From: Candidatus Bathyarchaeota archaeon
GTDB taxonomy: Archaea > Thermoproteota > Bathyarchaeia > Bathyarchaeales > Bathyarchaeaceae
Assembly: GCA_026967815.1 (NCBI GenBank)
Contig: JAPUUO010000001.1
Coordinates: forward strand, 1 to 64,000
Length of the DNA stretch: 64,000 nt
Direction of reading: 5' to 3'
Below the pieces are notes generated by a model that saw nothing but the letters and a program-made list of their open reading frames with translations, was not told where the DNA came from and did not search any database. The translations under genes and the position numbers were made by a program. Within the stretch, counting starts at the first letter, position 1, and every line of letters starts with the position of its first letter. This document shows, in pieces, positions 1-7,693 of this stretch.

Positions 1-381
1 GAGAGCGAGATAGAGGCACTTAACGGCAAATTCCTGCACGCCGACTTCTACAAGGACATGCTGAAATACGACAGCATCATGATTGCGGAGGACGGCATAG
101 AGTGTGCCAAAGGCAACGACAAGGCTTTCTTCTACTTCTCTAAGTTTGAGAAATATCCCGATGCCGAAAAAGTTCTGCAAGACGCTCTGAACAGACAGAC
201 CGTGCCGCTTCCGCAGTTCTGTTTTGACATGAAGCTCTTACAGCGTCTTAACAAGGCTCTCTATCGGAGCGACAGTTGCACGGCTACGTTCAAAGGCGTC
301 GGCAACCCCGTTATCTTCGACAGTATGGATTCAGAGGTGAGCAGCGTGGGTCTGTTTATGACATTACACAATCCTGAATAA
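1..381 (+). CDS. 5'-truncated gene, possibly a phage sliding-clamp-like protein
   Basis: The reading frame is open from base 1 to the stop at 379-381, so the start lies outside the window; 126 residues are visible. The C-terminal part, with a stretch 'LLQRLNKALYR' and a final segment containing 'NPVIF' and 'VGLFMTL', vaguely recalls the last beta strands of a DnaN-type clamp, where the final strand carries a hydrophobic Met-rich end. That is inference from shape only. It is followed after 11 bp by the MazG-like gene on the same strand, which fits a nucleotide/replication early operon. No catalytic motif is visible. Confidence 0.6.
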   Translation, partial: ESEIEALNGKFLHADFYKDMLKYDSIMIAEDGIECAKGNDKAFFYFSKFEKYPDAEKVLQDALNRQTVPLPQFCFDMKLLQRLNKALYRSDSCTATFKGVGNPVIFDSMDSEVSSVGLFMTLHNPE

Positions 382-392
382 GAGCAATAGCT

Positions 393-782
393 ATGAGCGA
401 AGAAACAGCAGAACACAAAATCGCAGTAATGTGCGAACCGCCAGGCAACGGCGGTATGTCGCTTGACCAATACCAACGCCTCGCCCTCGAGACAGCCTTG
501 TTCCCCACCGACAAGAATCTCTCCTACCTCACACTCGCCTTGTGCGGAGAGGTGGGAGAGGTGGCCGAAAAGGTGAAGAAAGTGATGCGTGACAAGGGCG
601 GACAGTTCTATGCCCCTGACATGGCGGCGATAGCCCTGGAACTCGGCGACGCGATGTGGTATATCGCCAACATAGCCAAGTTTCTCGGCTACGGTCTGTC
701 GGACATCGCCAAGCTCAACATCGAGAAGATACAGGGACGCATCGAGCGCGGCACTCTGCACGGCTCAGGTGACGAGCGTTAA
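393..782 (+). CDS. MazG-like nucleotide pyrophosphohydrolase
   Basis: The 129-residue protein has the all-alpha MazG pattern. A helix 'LCGEVGEVAEKVKK' supplies the ExxE metal-binding glutamates (about residues 50-60). A second helix, 'ALELGDAMWYIANIAK', supplies the partner E and D (about residues 86-100). MazG-family enzymes hydrolyse (d)NTPs to NMP and PPi; phage versions are thought to adjust nucleotide pools or alarmones during infection, which is inference here. It follows the truncated upstream gene closely, so it is probably co-transcribed, and it is the last gene before tRNA-Leu. The ATG at 393 has no strong Shine-Dalgarno sequence, as is usual in Bacteroidetes. Confidence 0.85.
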   Translation: MSEETAEHKIAVMCEPPGNGGMSLDQYQRLALETALFPTDKNLSYLTLALCGEVGEVAEKVKKVMRDKGGQFYAPDMAAIALELGDAMWYIANIAKFLGYGLSDIAKLNIEKIQGRIERGTLHGSGDER

Positions 783-888
783 CGACATCGGGTTGAGACT
801 CCCGGCGCAAGAGAGCGCGAAACACCCCTGCGCAAATCTTTCCACCATCATACTTTAGACATCACCCAAACCCACGCGCAGTGGATAG

Positions 889-973
889 GGGGGCGTGGCG
901 GAACCGGCAGACGCGCCGCACTCAAAATGCGGTGGCCGCAATGGCCGTGAGGGTCCGAATCCCTCCGCCCCCA
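889..973 (+). tRNA. tRNA-Leu (anticodon CAA)
   Basis: A complete class II cloverleaf can be drawn. The acceptor arms GGGGGCG (889-895) and CGCCCCC (966-972) pair perfectly. The anticodon stem CCGCA/TGCGG encloses the loop CTCAAAA (anticodon CAA). There is a long variable arm typical of Leu/Ser, and the T stem GAGGG/CCCTC encloses the loop TCCGAAT. The discriminator base is A973. CCA is not encoded. It would decode UUG. Confidence 0.95.
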
Positions 974-1052
974 CACAGGGATGTTTTCTGTAGAAATAGT
1001 TAATGTTTCATTTAATTTTTCAAGACGGATTATTGACAAGAAGACAAGGTAC

Positions 1053-1085
1053 GCCGCCTCCGTCCGCGAGGATACGGGCGGCTTT
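1053..1085 (+). terminator. possible terminator after tRNA-Leu
   Basis: GCCGCC-TC-CGT (1053-1063) can pair with ACGGGCGGC (1074-1082), leaving a 2-nt bulge, and TTT follows directly. The U run is short and is followed by A's, so this may instead be a leader hairpin of the next small genes. Confidence 0.35.
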
Positions 1086-1115
1086 AAAAAAAACACACGC
1101 AACATCACATACGAC

Positions 1116-1289
1116 ATGACTGAAAAAGACAGGAGCCTCATAGCAAGGGCGCGGAGGCTGCCTCCCTCATACTGGGGAGACATTGACAGCCTGATAGAAC
1201 AGGCCGACACAGACGAAGCAAAAGAGGCTTTGATGACGATACAGAAAGCCCTGCACCATGCCGAAGAATGCACCTGCGGACTACAATGA
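1116..1289 (+). CDS. small acidic/basic hypothetical protein
   Basis: The frame is open from 981, but the first stretch overlaps the leader hairpin and has unlikely composition, so the ATG at 1116 (MTEKDRSLIARARRLPPSYW) is preferred, giving 57 residues. The protein looks helical and has a Cys pair close to its end. Its stop overlaps the ATG of the next gene (ATGA at 1286-1289), which implies translational coupling. I recognise no family. Confidence 0.55.
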   Translation: MTEKDRSLIARARRLPPSYWGDIDSLIEQADTDEAKEALMTIQKALHHAEECTCGLQ

Positions 1290-1447
1290 CAGCTATGGAA
1301 ATATCCAAGACGGACCTGCAAAAGGTCATATCCTATCTCCGTGACGCCTCGGAAATCTACAGGGCGCAACCCAAGGCCAAGCACAGGTGGCGCGGACAGC
1401 TCATCAGAAACCTCGTCCGCAAACTCGAGAAGAAACTCACACAGTAA
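1286..1447 (+). CDS. small basic hypothetical protein
   Basis: A 53-residue frame begins at ATG 1286, overlapping the preceding stop as ATGA, and ends at TAA 1445-1447. The protein is helical and strongly basic in its second half (many K/R after residue 28), ending in a 'VRKLEKKLTQ' helix. Coupled start and good codon use support it as a real gene. The function is unknown; nucleic-acid binding is possible. Confidence 0.55.
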   Translation: MTAMEISKTDLQKVISYLRDASEIYRAQPKAKHRWRGQLIRNLVRKLEKKLTQ

Positions 1448-1462
1448 ACCACATAAAACACG

Positions 1463-1840
1463 ATGATGATGACACCGATTGAATTATCACTGATTGTGAT
1501 GACAGCCGCAGCCATAGGCGGCATATACACTTCCTGCCGCAACTTCTCAAAACTACAGCAGCTCTCGGACGCTATGGCGGAGGGCAAACGCAAACTTGAC
1601 GAAATCAGGAGCGATGCCGAGCAATGGAAAGACACCACGGTGGCTATCATGGACGCTCTAGCGACCGAAGCCTACGTCATGGAAGACTGCGGCAACCACT
1701 GCTTCATGGTGACTTTTGACACCGGAGACGGAAGCGTGTCGCCGTTCTGCTACAGCTACAACCCCTGCGACCCCGACGACCGCGAATACAAGCGCATCCA
1801 CGCCGAGGAGGTCGCCGACAAACTCAACGAGAAGCCATGA
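1463..1840 (+). CDS. hypothetical protein with N-terminal membrane segment
   Basis: The 125-residue protein has one N-terminal hydrophobic segment (about residues 6-24), then a charged helical stretch and a Cys-containing C-terminal domain with a run of Asp/Pro residues. It is probably anchored in the inner membrane with the bulk soluble. Its end overlaps the start of the methyltransferase gene by 4 bp (ATGA at 1837-1840). I recognise no family. Confidence 0.6.
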   Translation: MMMTPIELSLIVMTAAAIGGIYTSCRNFSKLQQLSDAMAEGKRKLDEIRSDAEQWKDTTVAIMDALATEAYVMEDCGNHCFMVTFDTGDGSVSPFCYSYNPCDPDDREYKRIHAEEVADKLNEKP

Positions 1841-2658
1841 GGCGGATCAACTACATATCCCTTTGCAGTGGCTACGGAGCTGAGTGCCTTGCTATGAAGC
1901 GACTTAAACGCGACTTCCCCAGACAATTTGACTTTGAACTGCTCGCTTGGGCCGAGATTGAGCCTTACGCCTGCGCCGCGCACGATGCCCTGCACAACGA
2001 TGCCGACAAGAATCTGCATGACATTACAAAGATTGACTGGAAACAATGGTACGATTCCGTTGGCAGACCGCACGTTGACCTGCTTTTCGCCAGTACGCCG
2101 TGCCAAAGCGTTTCGACCGCCGGGAAACAGGAGGGCATGAAGAAAGGCACGGATGCTGCCTCAGCCCTCATATGGGCGACCGAGCAGTGCATAGCCACGT
2201 TGCTTCCCGACTTCATCATCTACGAGAACGTCAAGGGACTCATCAGCAAGCGCAACATGCCCGACTTCATGGAGTTCTGCGCCACGATCGAGAAGTACGG
2301 CTACCGCCACATGTACAAGGTGCTAAACGCAAAGGACTTCGGCGTGCCGCAGAACAGAGAGCGCGTGTTCCCGATATTCTACCGCGACCCAGAGTGGCAG
2401 TACGACTACCCCGAGCCGTTCCCCCTGACTAAGCGTCTGCGCGACGTGCTGGAGGAAAACGTGCCGGAGGAATACTATTTACGCCCCGAACAAGTGGAGC
2501 GCATTCTCGCACATTGTGACCGAAAGCAAGCCGAGGGTTGCGGATTCAAAACACAGTTCACCCCCCCCGATAAAATCTGTGGAACAATCACCGGAAACTA
2601 CGGACAACGTGAGACGGACACATATCTCAAAGTAAATGAAACAGACAATCCCGATTAA
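1837..2658 (+). CDS. DNA cytosine-5 methyltransferase, N-terminal part (motifs I-VIII)
   Basis: This 273-residue product carries the catalytic half of a C5 cytosine methyltransferase. Motif I is 'SLCSGYGAECLAM' (residues 8-20, SAM binding), motif IV has the catalytic 'STPCQS' (Cys89), motif VI is 'YENVKG' (129-134) and motif VIII is 'QNRERVFPIFYR' (172-183). The first 'ICGTITGN' recognition-region repeat follows at 247-254. Motifs IX and X are missing and are found in the next, overlapping gene (2636-4051, +1 frame). The two could act as separate subunits, as in known split enzymes, or be the product of a frameshift. No restriction endonuclease is visible nearby, so protection of phage DNA is the likely role. 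A C8 tract (2561-2568) lies inside this gene and is in frame. Confidence 0.9.
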   Translation: MRRINYISLCSGYGAECLAMKRLKRDFPRQFDFELLAWAEIEPYACAAHDALHNDADKNLHDITKIDWKQWYDSVGRPHVDLLFASTPCQSVSTAGKQEGMKKGTDAASALIWATEQCIATLLPDFIIYENVKGLISKRNMPDFMEFCATIEKYGYRHMYKVLNAKDFGVPQNRERVFPIFYRDPEWQYDYPEPFPLTKRLRDVLEENVPEEYYLRPEQVERILAHCDRKQAEGCGFKTQFTPPDKICGTITGNYGQRETDTYLKVNETDNPD

Positions 2659-4051
2659 CGCACTTGGGGGGGTATCACGGACTATATATTCGCACTATGC
2701 GCAAGCCGGTTGGCATGACTTCGACCCGACAAGTCCTATACCCCACACAGCAATACTTGAAATGGAAATGGAAGAAGCAAGACCAATACAAGTGGCTCAG
2801 ATATACGACCAGGAGCAAAATCCTATAAATGGTAGGGTGTATTCTGAGAACGGCATTGCGCCAACCTTGCGAACCCCTACGGGCGGTTTGTCAGAACCGA
2901 AAATAATGCAGATAGGCAGCTACTCACCCTCATCGGCTTGCAATGCCAAGGTGCTTGACACGGACGGCATCTGCCCCACGTTGTTAGACCACAAAGGAGC
3001 TGAACCGGCAATCGTCGAACCGCTCTCTTGCGCGATGCGTGGGCGCAACCCCAATAATCCGTCAGACCGCACAGCGGGAATAAATACCGAGCAACGCCTT
3101 GAAATCGGCTCCGACGTGGCAAACTGCGTCACTACCGTACAAAAGGATTCGATGGTAATTGAACCGAGTATTCTCACGCCGATACGCACCGAGAAAGCTA
3201 AAGAATTGCGGCGACAAGGCGTAGAAACTTTCGCAAATCGAGAACTTGTGCCAAGGACTGACGGATGTTCGGGAACTATCACGACCGTGCAGAAAGACAA
3301 TCTTTTGCAAGAGCCGATAAAGATACGCCAAGCCACGGCGCAAGGCTATATCGAATGTCCTGTGGGCGGCGGATTTGACGCAGCCTATCCCAACTCCAAG
3401 CTGCGGCGAGGAAGGGTGCAGCAGAACGGCGATGTGGTTGGCGCGATTACCGCGAGTGGCGACGAGCACTGCGTCTATGAGGGCGTATCAATCCTCGGCT
3501 ACACACGCGATGACAAAGACGCCATACAGAACTACCACGAACGCGAGGTGGCGGGGACAATCCACACTTCATCAGGCAGTGGAGGCAATACAGACCAGTT
3601 TGTCAAAGAAGCAATTAGTCGTAAGGATGATGTGGTGTTCAAGGAAATGCCCGATGGCAATATCCATGCATTTCGGGCAAGCGACCCGAAGAAGTCCACC
3701 GCTCCCGAATGGCAGATAACTAACGCCGACAATGTACATCCTACAATCACCACTTCGCATGAGCCAAAGGTACTGCCGAAATACCGCATCCGCAAGCTCA
3801 CCCCTACCGAGTGCTTCCGCCTCATGGGCATGGACGATGCCGACATCGAAAAGATAGACGCATACCGCATAAAGACCGTGCTGAAAAGCGGCAAGGTCAA
3901 GGAGAAGCCCATACCGAAATCGGCAAAGTACAAGTTGGCAGGGAATTCAATTTGCACAGATGTTTTGTATCACATTTTTAGATGTATGTTCATACCTAAT
4001 CAGCTTGAAAATGAAACAAGAAAAGCAATCCAACTTTCGCTCTTTGACTGA
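2636..4051 (+). CDS. DNA cytosine-5 methyltransferase, C-terminal part with an array of recognition-like repeats
   Basis: The 471-residue product starts at an ATG inside the upstream gene (23-nt overlap, codon before it is TAA), so it needs its own initiation or a frameshift. The C-terminal 100 residues hold motif IX-like 'IRKLTPTECFRLMGMDD' (385-401) and motif X 'KLAGNSICTDVLYHIF' (433-448). Before these come about eight units sharing the pattern (hydrophobic)-x-x-T-(I/L/V)-x-(T/S), at residues about 13, 73, 111, 161, 211, 267, 305 and 367. Single-copy enzymes of this family usually have one or two such units between the catalytic domain and motif IX. The array may give several target specificities. 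A G7 tract sits at 2666-2672. Confidence 0.85.
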   Translation: MKQTIPINALGGVSRTIYSHYAQAGWHDFDPTSPIPHTAILEMEMEEARPIQVAQIYDQEQNPINGRVYSENGIAPTLRTPTGGLSEPKIMQIGSYSPSSACNAKVLDTDGICPTLLDHKGAEPAIVEPLSCAMRGRNPNNPSDRTAGINTEQRLEIGSDVANCVTTVQKDSMVIEPSILTPIRTEKAKELRRQGVETFANRELVPRTDGCSGTITTVQKDNLLQEPIKIRQATAQGYIECPVGGGFDAAYPNSKLRRGRVQQNGDVVGAITASGDEHCVYEGVSILGYTRDDKDAIQNYHEREVAGTIHTSSGSGGNTDQFVKEAISRKDDVVFKEMPDGNIHAFRASDPKKSTAPEWQITNADNVHPTITTSHEPKVLPKYRIRKLTPTECFRLMGMDDADIEKIDAYRIKTVLKSGKVKEKPIPKSAKYKLAGNSICTDVLYHIFRCMFIPNQLENETRKAIQLSLFD

Positions 4052-4196
4052 GACGTGGAAAACGGTGGAGGGTTGGCCTGATTATGAAGTCAGTAGTTTC
4101 GGAAGAGTCCGCTCCAAAGAACGGATGAATCGAGGCAGACGTTTTGGGGGGCATTTTAACACCGCAGTTGCTCTACAAAGACAAAGAATATCTTAG
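4011..4196 (+). pseudogene. 5' fragment of a NUMOD4-HNH homing-endonuclease-like gene
   Basis: ATG 4011 opens a 61-residue frame that overlaps the methyltransferase end. Residues 12-36, with 'TWKTVEGWPDYEVSSFGRVR', are a NUMOD4 DNA-binding module. The true continuation (basic linker, then the HNH domain) lies in the +1 frame from about 4144, so the frame breaks at a G6 tract (4146-4151). Removing one G there would fuse it to the following fragment and restore an alignment with the intact homologue at 9595-10395. Confidence 0.7.
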
Positions 4197-4824
4197 TGTT
4201 ATGTTTTGCAAGAACGGCAAACACAAAAGATTCAGCATCCATCGTCTGGTTGCCGAAGCTTTTATTCCTAACCCGGAGAACAAACCGCAGGTCAATCACA
4301 TTGACGAGAATCCCAACAATAATTGCGTTTGGAATCTTGAATGGGTTACAGCGAAGGAAAACTGCAATCACGGTACAAGGATAGCACGCATCAAATCGAA
4401 TATGCCGCATAATAAGGCAATTTATCAACTCTCTATGAGCGGAGAGATTGTTGCCGAATATCCGACGATTCAAAGCGCAGCAAAAACAACGGATATTTGT
4501 GCTGGCCACATTTGTGATTGTTGCAAGGGCAATCGTTCATTCGCAAATGGTTACAAATGGCGATATGTTGATGAGATTCTTAATCAACATACGCAAACAA
4601 GACTGAACGAGCGTGAAAAAGGATATTGGGAGGGGCGCAAGAGAACGGCTCTCAAAAATTCCAAAAGAGTATTTCAATGCGATATGCAAGGGAATGTCTT
4701 AGGTGAATATATCTCAACCGCAGAAGCATCCCGACAAACAGGAATATGCACCCCCGGCATAATAAACGTCTGTAATGGCAAAGCAAGACAAGCGGGCGGC
4801 TACATTTGGCGATATGCGGACTAA
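4144..4824 (+). pseudogene. 3' fragment of the HNH endonuclease (HNH + two NUMOD1 repeats)
   Basis: The open frame starts at a TTG in the G-tract (first ATG at 4201). It encodes 'HRLVAEAFIPNP', then 'NHIDENPNNN' and 'NLEWVT', which are the HNH-type catalytic elements. Two NUMOD1-like helix-turn-helix repeats follow, each ending in 'GYKWRY' or 'GYIWRY'. Such proteins are free-standing homing endonucleases that nick or cut DNA and copy themselves into cognate sites. The N-terminal NUMOD4 module is in the upstream fragment, so the gene is inactive, phase-variable or read through a frameshift. It is AT-richer than its neighbours, consistent with recent arrival. Confidence 0.75.
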
Positions 4825-4902
4825 GATGTTCATCGCCGAGCCGCCCGAACCGAAATCAAGACAGCTTACATTATTCGACTGCCACATAACAATACTGTCG
4901 AC

Positions 4903-5349
4903 ATGATACAATGGAATGAACAAAACAGAAACAGGATGAAGGCTCTGTATGCCAAATCCACGACCAAGGAAATCGCCGCAGAACTCGGCACGACCGAGAG
5001 GGCGATATACAAAGAGGCGAACAAGCTCGGATTGCACAAGAAGCAGCCTAACGCCATCGTCCTGACCGAGCAGCAGAAATCATGGCTGGTACGCAATTTC
5101 CCGCACGTCTCCAATGATGTGTGCGCCTCGATACTCGGCATGAGCCTCCGCACGGTCGTGCGCAAGGCGCGGAGGCTGGGACTTGAAAAGACGGCACAGT
5201 TTCGTCACGAATGCTCGCTCTACGGCAGCAAAAGAGCCGTGGAAACACTCAGGCGTAGCGGCAAGCTGCCTCAGAAAGGCTACTACTCGCCCAACCTACA
5301 GAAAGGCGAGCCGTACCAGTTCAAACGCAAAACAGCAGCTGGAGAATGA
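4903..5349 (+). CDS. double helix-turn-helix DNA-binding protein
   Basis: The 148-residue protein holds two similar HTH modules. The first is around residues 12-44 ('TTKEIAAELGTTERAIYKEA'), the second around 60-95 ('DVCASILGMSLRTVVRKARR'). A basic tail rich in K/R and Tyr/Gly follows. It is probably a regulator or a replication accessory protein, because its stop overlaps the start of the replication initiator by 4 bp. Neither enzymatic motifs nor membrane segments are visible. Confidence 0.75.
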   Translation: MIQWNEQNRNRMKALYAKSTTKEIAAELGTTERAIYKEANKLGLHKKQPNAIVLTEQQKSWLVRNFPHVSNDVCASILGMSLRTVVRKARRLGLEKTAQFRHECSLYGSKRAVETLRRSGKLPQKGYYSPNLQKGEPYQFKRKTAAGE

Positions 5350-6200
5350 CCTACCTACAGCTCATCAACCGCTTCTGGGACGCAGACCGCGCGTCCCCTT
5401 TCTCGCCCTGCGAGACGAGGCTCTACATGCTTCTTCTCGATGCCGCCAACCGCAAAGGCTGGAACGCGGAGCTTCCGTACACCAAAGAGGAGCTTGCGGA
5501 ACGTCTCGACGTAGCCGCCACTACGTTTCTAAGGGCGAGGAGACGGCTCTCCGAAGCAGGGCTTATTACTTATGCCGAGAACTGCGGAGGACGCAAAAAA
5601 AGGACAGTCTACACCATAGCCGACGCACCGAAAAAGGGTAGCATGGTGAAACCCTTTACAGCCGAAAAGGGTATCGAAAAGGGTATCAAAAATGATACAG
5701 TTTATGCTACCCTTTCCGAGCAAAAGGGTAGCGAAAAGGGTAGCATGGTGAAACCCTTTACACCTATAGATATAGATTTGTCATCATATAGACATAAAGA
5801 CTATATAGTAGAAGAAAAAGAAAACTACTCAAAAGAAAAAATTCCGCACGGCATTTCCGCTTTCGCTCCCGAGGAAGAAATCTCGGATGTGGTCGCGCAG
5901 CTCAAAGACGAGGGCGCGTGGGGCGAATCGGTGTGCATGAAGTTCCGACTTTCCCCCGACAGTCTTACCGACCTCCTTGACGAGTACCGTCTCCACTGCA
6001 TGACGATAGGGGAGGAGCGCAAGACCGTCAAAGACGCCAAGCGGCATTTCACAAACTGGCTGCGTGCGAAAGCGCGGTCAGAAAAAACAGACCGACATGA
6101 AACAGACCGAAAAGATAACCGCAGTGCTGGACGCGATGAACGTGACGCAGCCTTCCGCAGCTATGTCATCAACAAGCTCTCAAACGGCGATGGTGGCTGA
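5346..6200 (+). CDS. replication initiator / winged-helix protein with DUF7833-like C-terminus
   Basis: The 284-residue protein begins with a winged-helix domain (residues 1-95: 'LYMLLLDAANRKG', 'YTKEELAERLDVAATTF', 'LSEAGLITY'), as in phage O-type and DnaD-like initiators. A low-complexity linker (95-140) is encoded by DNA iterons. The C-terminal segment 'FRLSPDSLTDLLDEY ... FTNWLRAK' (about 195-240) resembles the DUF7833/DnaD-tail module of Bacteroidetes helicase-loading proteins. The gene carries its probable origin internally, as lambda O does. Its end overlaps the next gene by 11 bp. Assignment rests on domain pattern and iterons. Confidence 0.75.
   Translation: MTYLQLINRFWDADRASPFSPCETRLYMLLLDAANRKGWNAELPYTKEELAERLDVAATTFLRARRRLSEAGLITYAENCGGRKKRTVYTIADAPKKGSMVKPFTAEKGIEKGIKNDTVYATLSEQKGSEKGSMVKPFTPIDIDLSSYRHKDYIVEEKENYSKEKIPHGISAFAPEEEISDVVAQLKDEGAWGESVCMKFRLSPDSLTDLLDEYRLHCMTIGEERKTVKDAKRHFTNWLRAKARSEKTDRHETDRKDNRSAGRDERDAAFRSYVINKLSNGDGG
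5632..5761 (+). repeat. iterons inside the initiator gene
   Basis: The motif AAAAGGGTAGC or AAAAGGGTATC occurs at 5632-5642, 5665-5675, 5677-5687, 5722-5732 and 5734-5744, and inverted at 5706-5715. Two units extend into a longer direct repeat (5632-5660 and 5734-5762), in each of which AAAGGGT and ACCCTTT form an inverted pair. The spacing is 12 bp within pairs, about one helical turn. Confidence 0.8.
5632..5850. other. candidate origin of replication (iterons plus AT-rich segment)
   Basis: The iterons are followed at once by an AT-rich, A-tract-rich stretch (about 5763-5850) that could serve as the unwinding element. The order 'initiator N-terminus, iterons, AT-rich DNA, initiator C-terminus' matches the classical lambda arrangement. 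That the site is used for initiation is inference. Confidence 0.6.
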
Positions 6201-6741
6201 ACGCTACGGCGACGCGATGCACTTCCTGTCGGTTTTCAATCCCGACATGCAGCTGCGCTACAGCACGGACAAGGACAGGTGCTTCCGTGGCAAAGCCCCC
6301 GAGCTTGGGCTTGTAAGCCGCACCTATGGAGCAGGCGTGGCCGAGTCGTGGCTCATGGGACAGCTCCACGAGCTTGGAGAATACACAGGAGTGCGCGACA
6401 AGCAGACCGACAGGCAGAAGGAGGACACGGCCAAGGTGATAATCGCCGAGTTCGGGCATCTCAAAGTTACCGAGATGATGTATTTCTTCGTTCTTCTCAA
6501 ATCCGGGCGTTTCGGCAGGTTCTACGGCGCGGTGGATGCCATGGCCATCACTTCTGCGCTAAGGGAGTTCCTGAAAATACGTGATGCGGAACTTGACCGC
6601 ATCATCCAAGCCGAGCAGCAGACGGAACATGAGCGCGAAACAGCTCTGCGGAAGCGCGAAGTTATGACCTACGAGGAGTATGAAGAACTTCGGTGGCTGT
6701 TCAACATGGGCTATGAGCCGCGCCACCTGCACCGCTATTGA
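6190..6741 (+). CDS. hypothetical protein, DUF6633-like (possible replication partner)
   Basis: The frame is open from 6064, but ATG 6190 gives the usual 11-bp overlap with the initiator gene and a 183-residue product. The core 'WLMGQLHELGEYTG' to 'EMMYFFVLLKSGRFGRFYGAVDAMAITSALREF' (about 60-135) resembles a conserved Bacteroidetes family seen next to phage replication genes (DUF6633, from memory). A charged helical tail follows. Position suggests a role with the initiator, for example helicase loading; that is unproven. Confidence 0.65.
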   Translation: MVAERYGDAMHFLSVFNPDMQLRYSTDKDRCFRGKAPELGLVSRTYGAGVAESWLMGQLHELGEYTGVRDKQTDRQKEDTAKVIIAEFGHLKVTEMMYFFVLLKSGRFGRFYGAVDAMAITSALREFLKIRDAELDRIIQAEQQTEHERETALRKREVMTYEEYEELRWLFNMGYEPRHLHRY

Positions 6742-6769
6742 CACACTCAACAAACACAATCCTACAGAT

Positions 6770-6994
6770 ATGACACAGACAGAAAAGACCGTATTAGACC
6801 CCGAGACGCTGCGCTGGTGGACCACCCCGAAGCGCGGTCCCCTCGGATGGGGATTCTCCCCCAGAGACGAATGGCTCGCAGCAAAAGCCATGAAAGCAGC
6901 CTCAGAGTTCATGCGAGGCTACGGCAAAGGGCGCGCTCATCGCATGATAGACAAATCACGTTACGAACAAGGCACAAACAACCAGCAGCCATGA
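6770..6994 (+). CDS. small hypothetical protein
   Basis: ATG 6770 yields 74 residues; the longer frame from 6680 overlaps the previous gene in another frame and is unlikely. The protein is rich in Trp and basic residues, with 'RWWTTPKRGPLGWGFSPRDEW' near its start. Its stop overlaps the next ATG (6991-6994). I recognise no family. Confidence 0.6.
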   Translation: MTQTEKTVLDPETLRWWTTPKRGPLGWGFSPRDEWLAAKAMKAASEFMRGYGKGRAHRMIDKSRYEQGTNNQQP

Positions 6995-7464
6995 CCGAAA
7001 GAGAGAAGATACAGCACCGCCTGTCCGTTCACCGCCTGGAACTCCGCGACCACATGCGCGGACGTGTGGCCGTCACCCCGAGAGCAAAGACACTGCTTGC
7101 AAAGATAGCCGAGGACGAAACAGCCCTGCGCGAGCTTGACCGCGAGGAAGCCGACCGTCTCGCACTCGCAGACGCGCCTGTCGACGATGTGCTGCAAGTG
7201 GTAATGATTCCGCTGCTGGCCGACGTGATGAACGATGTCGTTGCAGGAGTCAACGGCATGCTCCGTAGGCGCGGATGCACCGAGACGGTCTTTGCGGACT
7301 ACACCGCCGCATTGCAGAAAACGGCCTTGAAGATGGTTGACACCCTCGCCGCCTCGGAGGCCGGGATGCCGAAGCTCCTCGATGTCGACGATACTCTCAT
7401 AGATGCCGTCAAGAAGAAACTAATGTCATTTATAAAACAACGTCTGAATATCACTAAATCGTAA
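6991..7464 (+). CDS. hypothetical helical protein
   Basis: ATG 6991 overlaps the preceding stop as ATGA and gives 157 residues. The N-terminal 60 residues are a charged helix with 'LRELDREEADR', suggesting a coiled coil; the rest is predicted helical. It belongs to the early gene train behind the initiator. No catalytic signature is seen. Confidence 0.65.
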   Translation: MTEREKIQHRLSVHRLELRDHMRGRVAVTPRAKTLLAKIAEDETALRELDREEADRLALADAPVDDVLQVVMIPLLADVMNDVVAGVNGMLRRRGCTETVFADYTAALQKTALKMVDTLAASEAGMPKLLDVDDTLIDAVKKKLMSFIKQRLNITKS

Positions 7465-7468
7465 GAAA

Positions 7469-7693
7469 ATGGATAAAAACGACCAAGAGAGCAATGTCTT
7501 GACATGCGATAAAGCAGAAGTGCTTAAATTCTATGAGCATCTGCTGGGCGTGGTAGAAAAGCTGCGTATGAGTGAGCATTTCTCAGAGCTGTGCGAGCTT
7601 GAAAGTGAATATATCTCGCTATTTGGCGGAGAGGAAGCTTTCGGCTTGATGTTTTACTCCGAGTTTCACCCCGAAGAAACGAATGAACAATGA
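7469..7693 (+). CDS. small acidic hypothetical protein
   Basis: This 74-residue, strongly acidic helical protein lies 4 bp after the preceding stop and overlaps the next gene by 4 bp (ATGA at 7690). The tight packing supports a real gene. An acidic protein in this position could mimic DNA or bind a host protein, but nothing specific shows this. Confidence 0.6.
   Translation: MDKNDQESNVLTCDKAEVLKFYEHLLGVVEKLRMSEHFSELCELESEYISLFGGEEAFGLMFYSEFHPEETNEQ

Noticed and set aside
2561..2672. C8 or G7 tract as the direct cause of the methyltransferase split
   Set aside because: Both tracts are in frame with the genes that contain them, and the only window for a frame change (2633-2658) lies between them.
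5632..5761. CRISPR array
   Set aside because: Repeat units are 11 bp with irregular 1-35 bp spacing inside a coding sequence; no cas genes are present.
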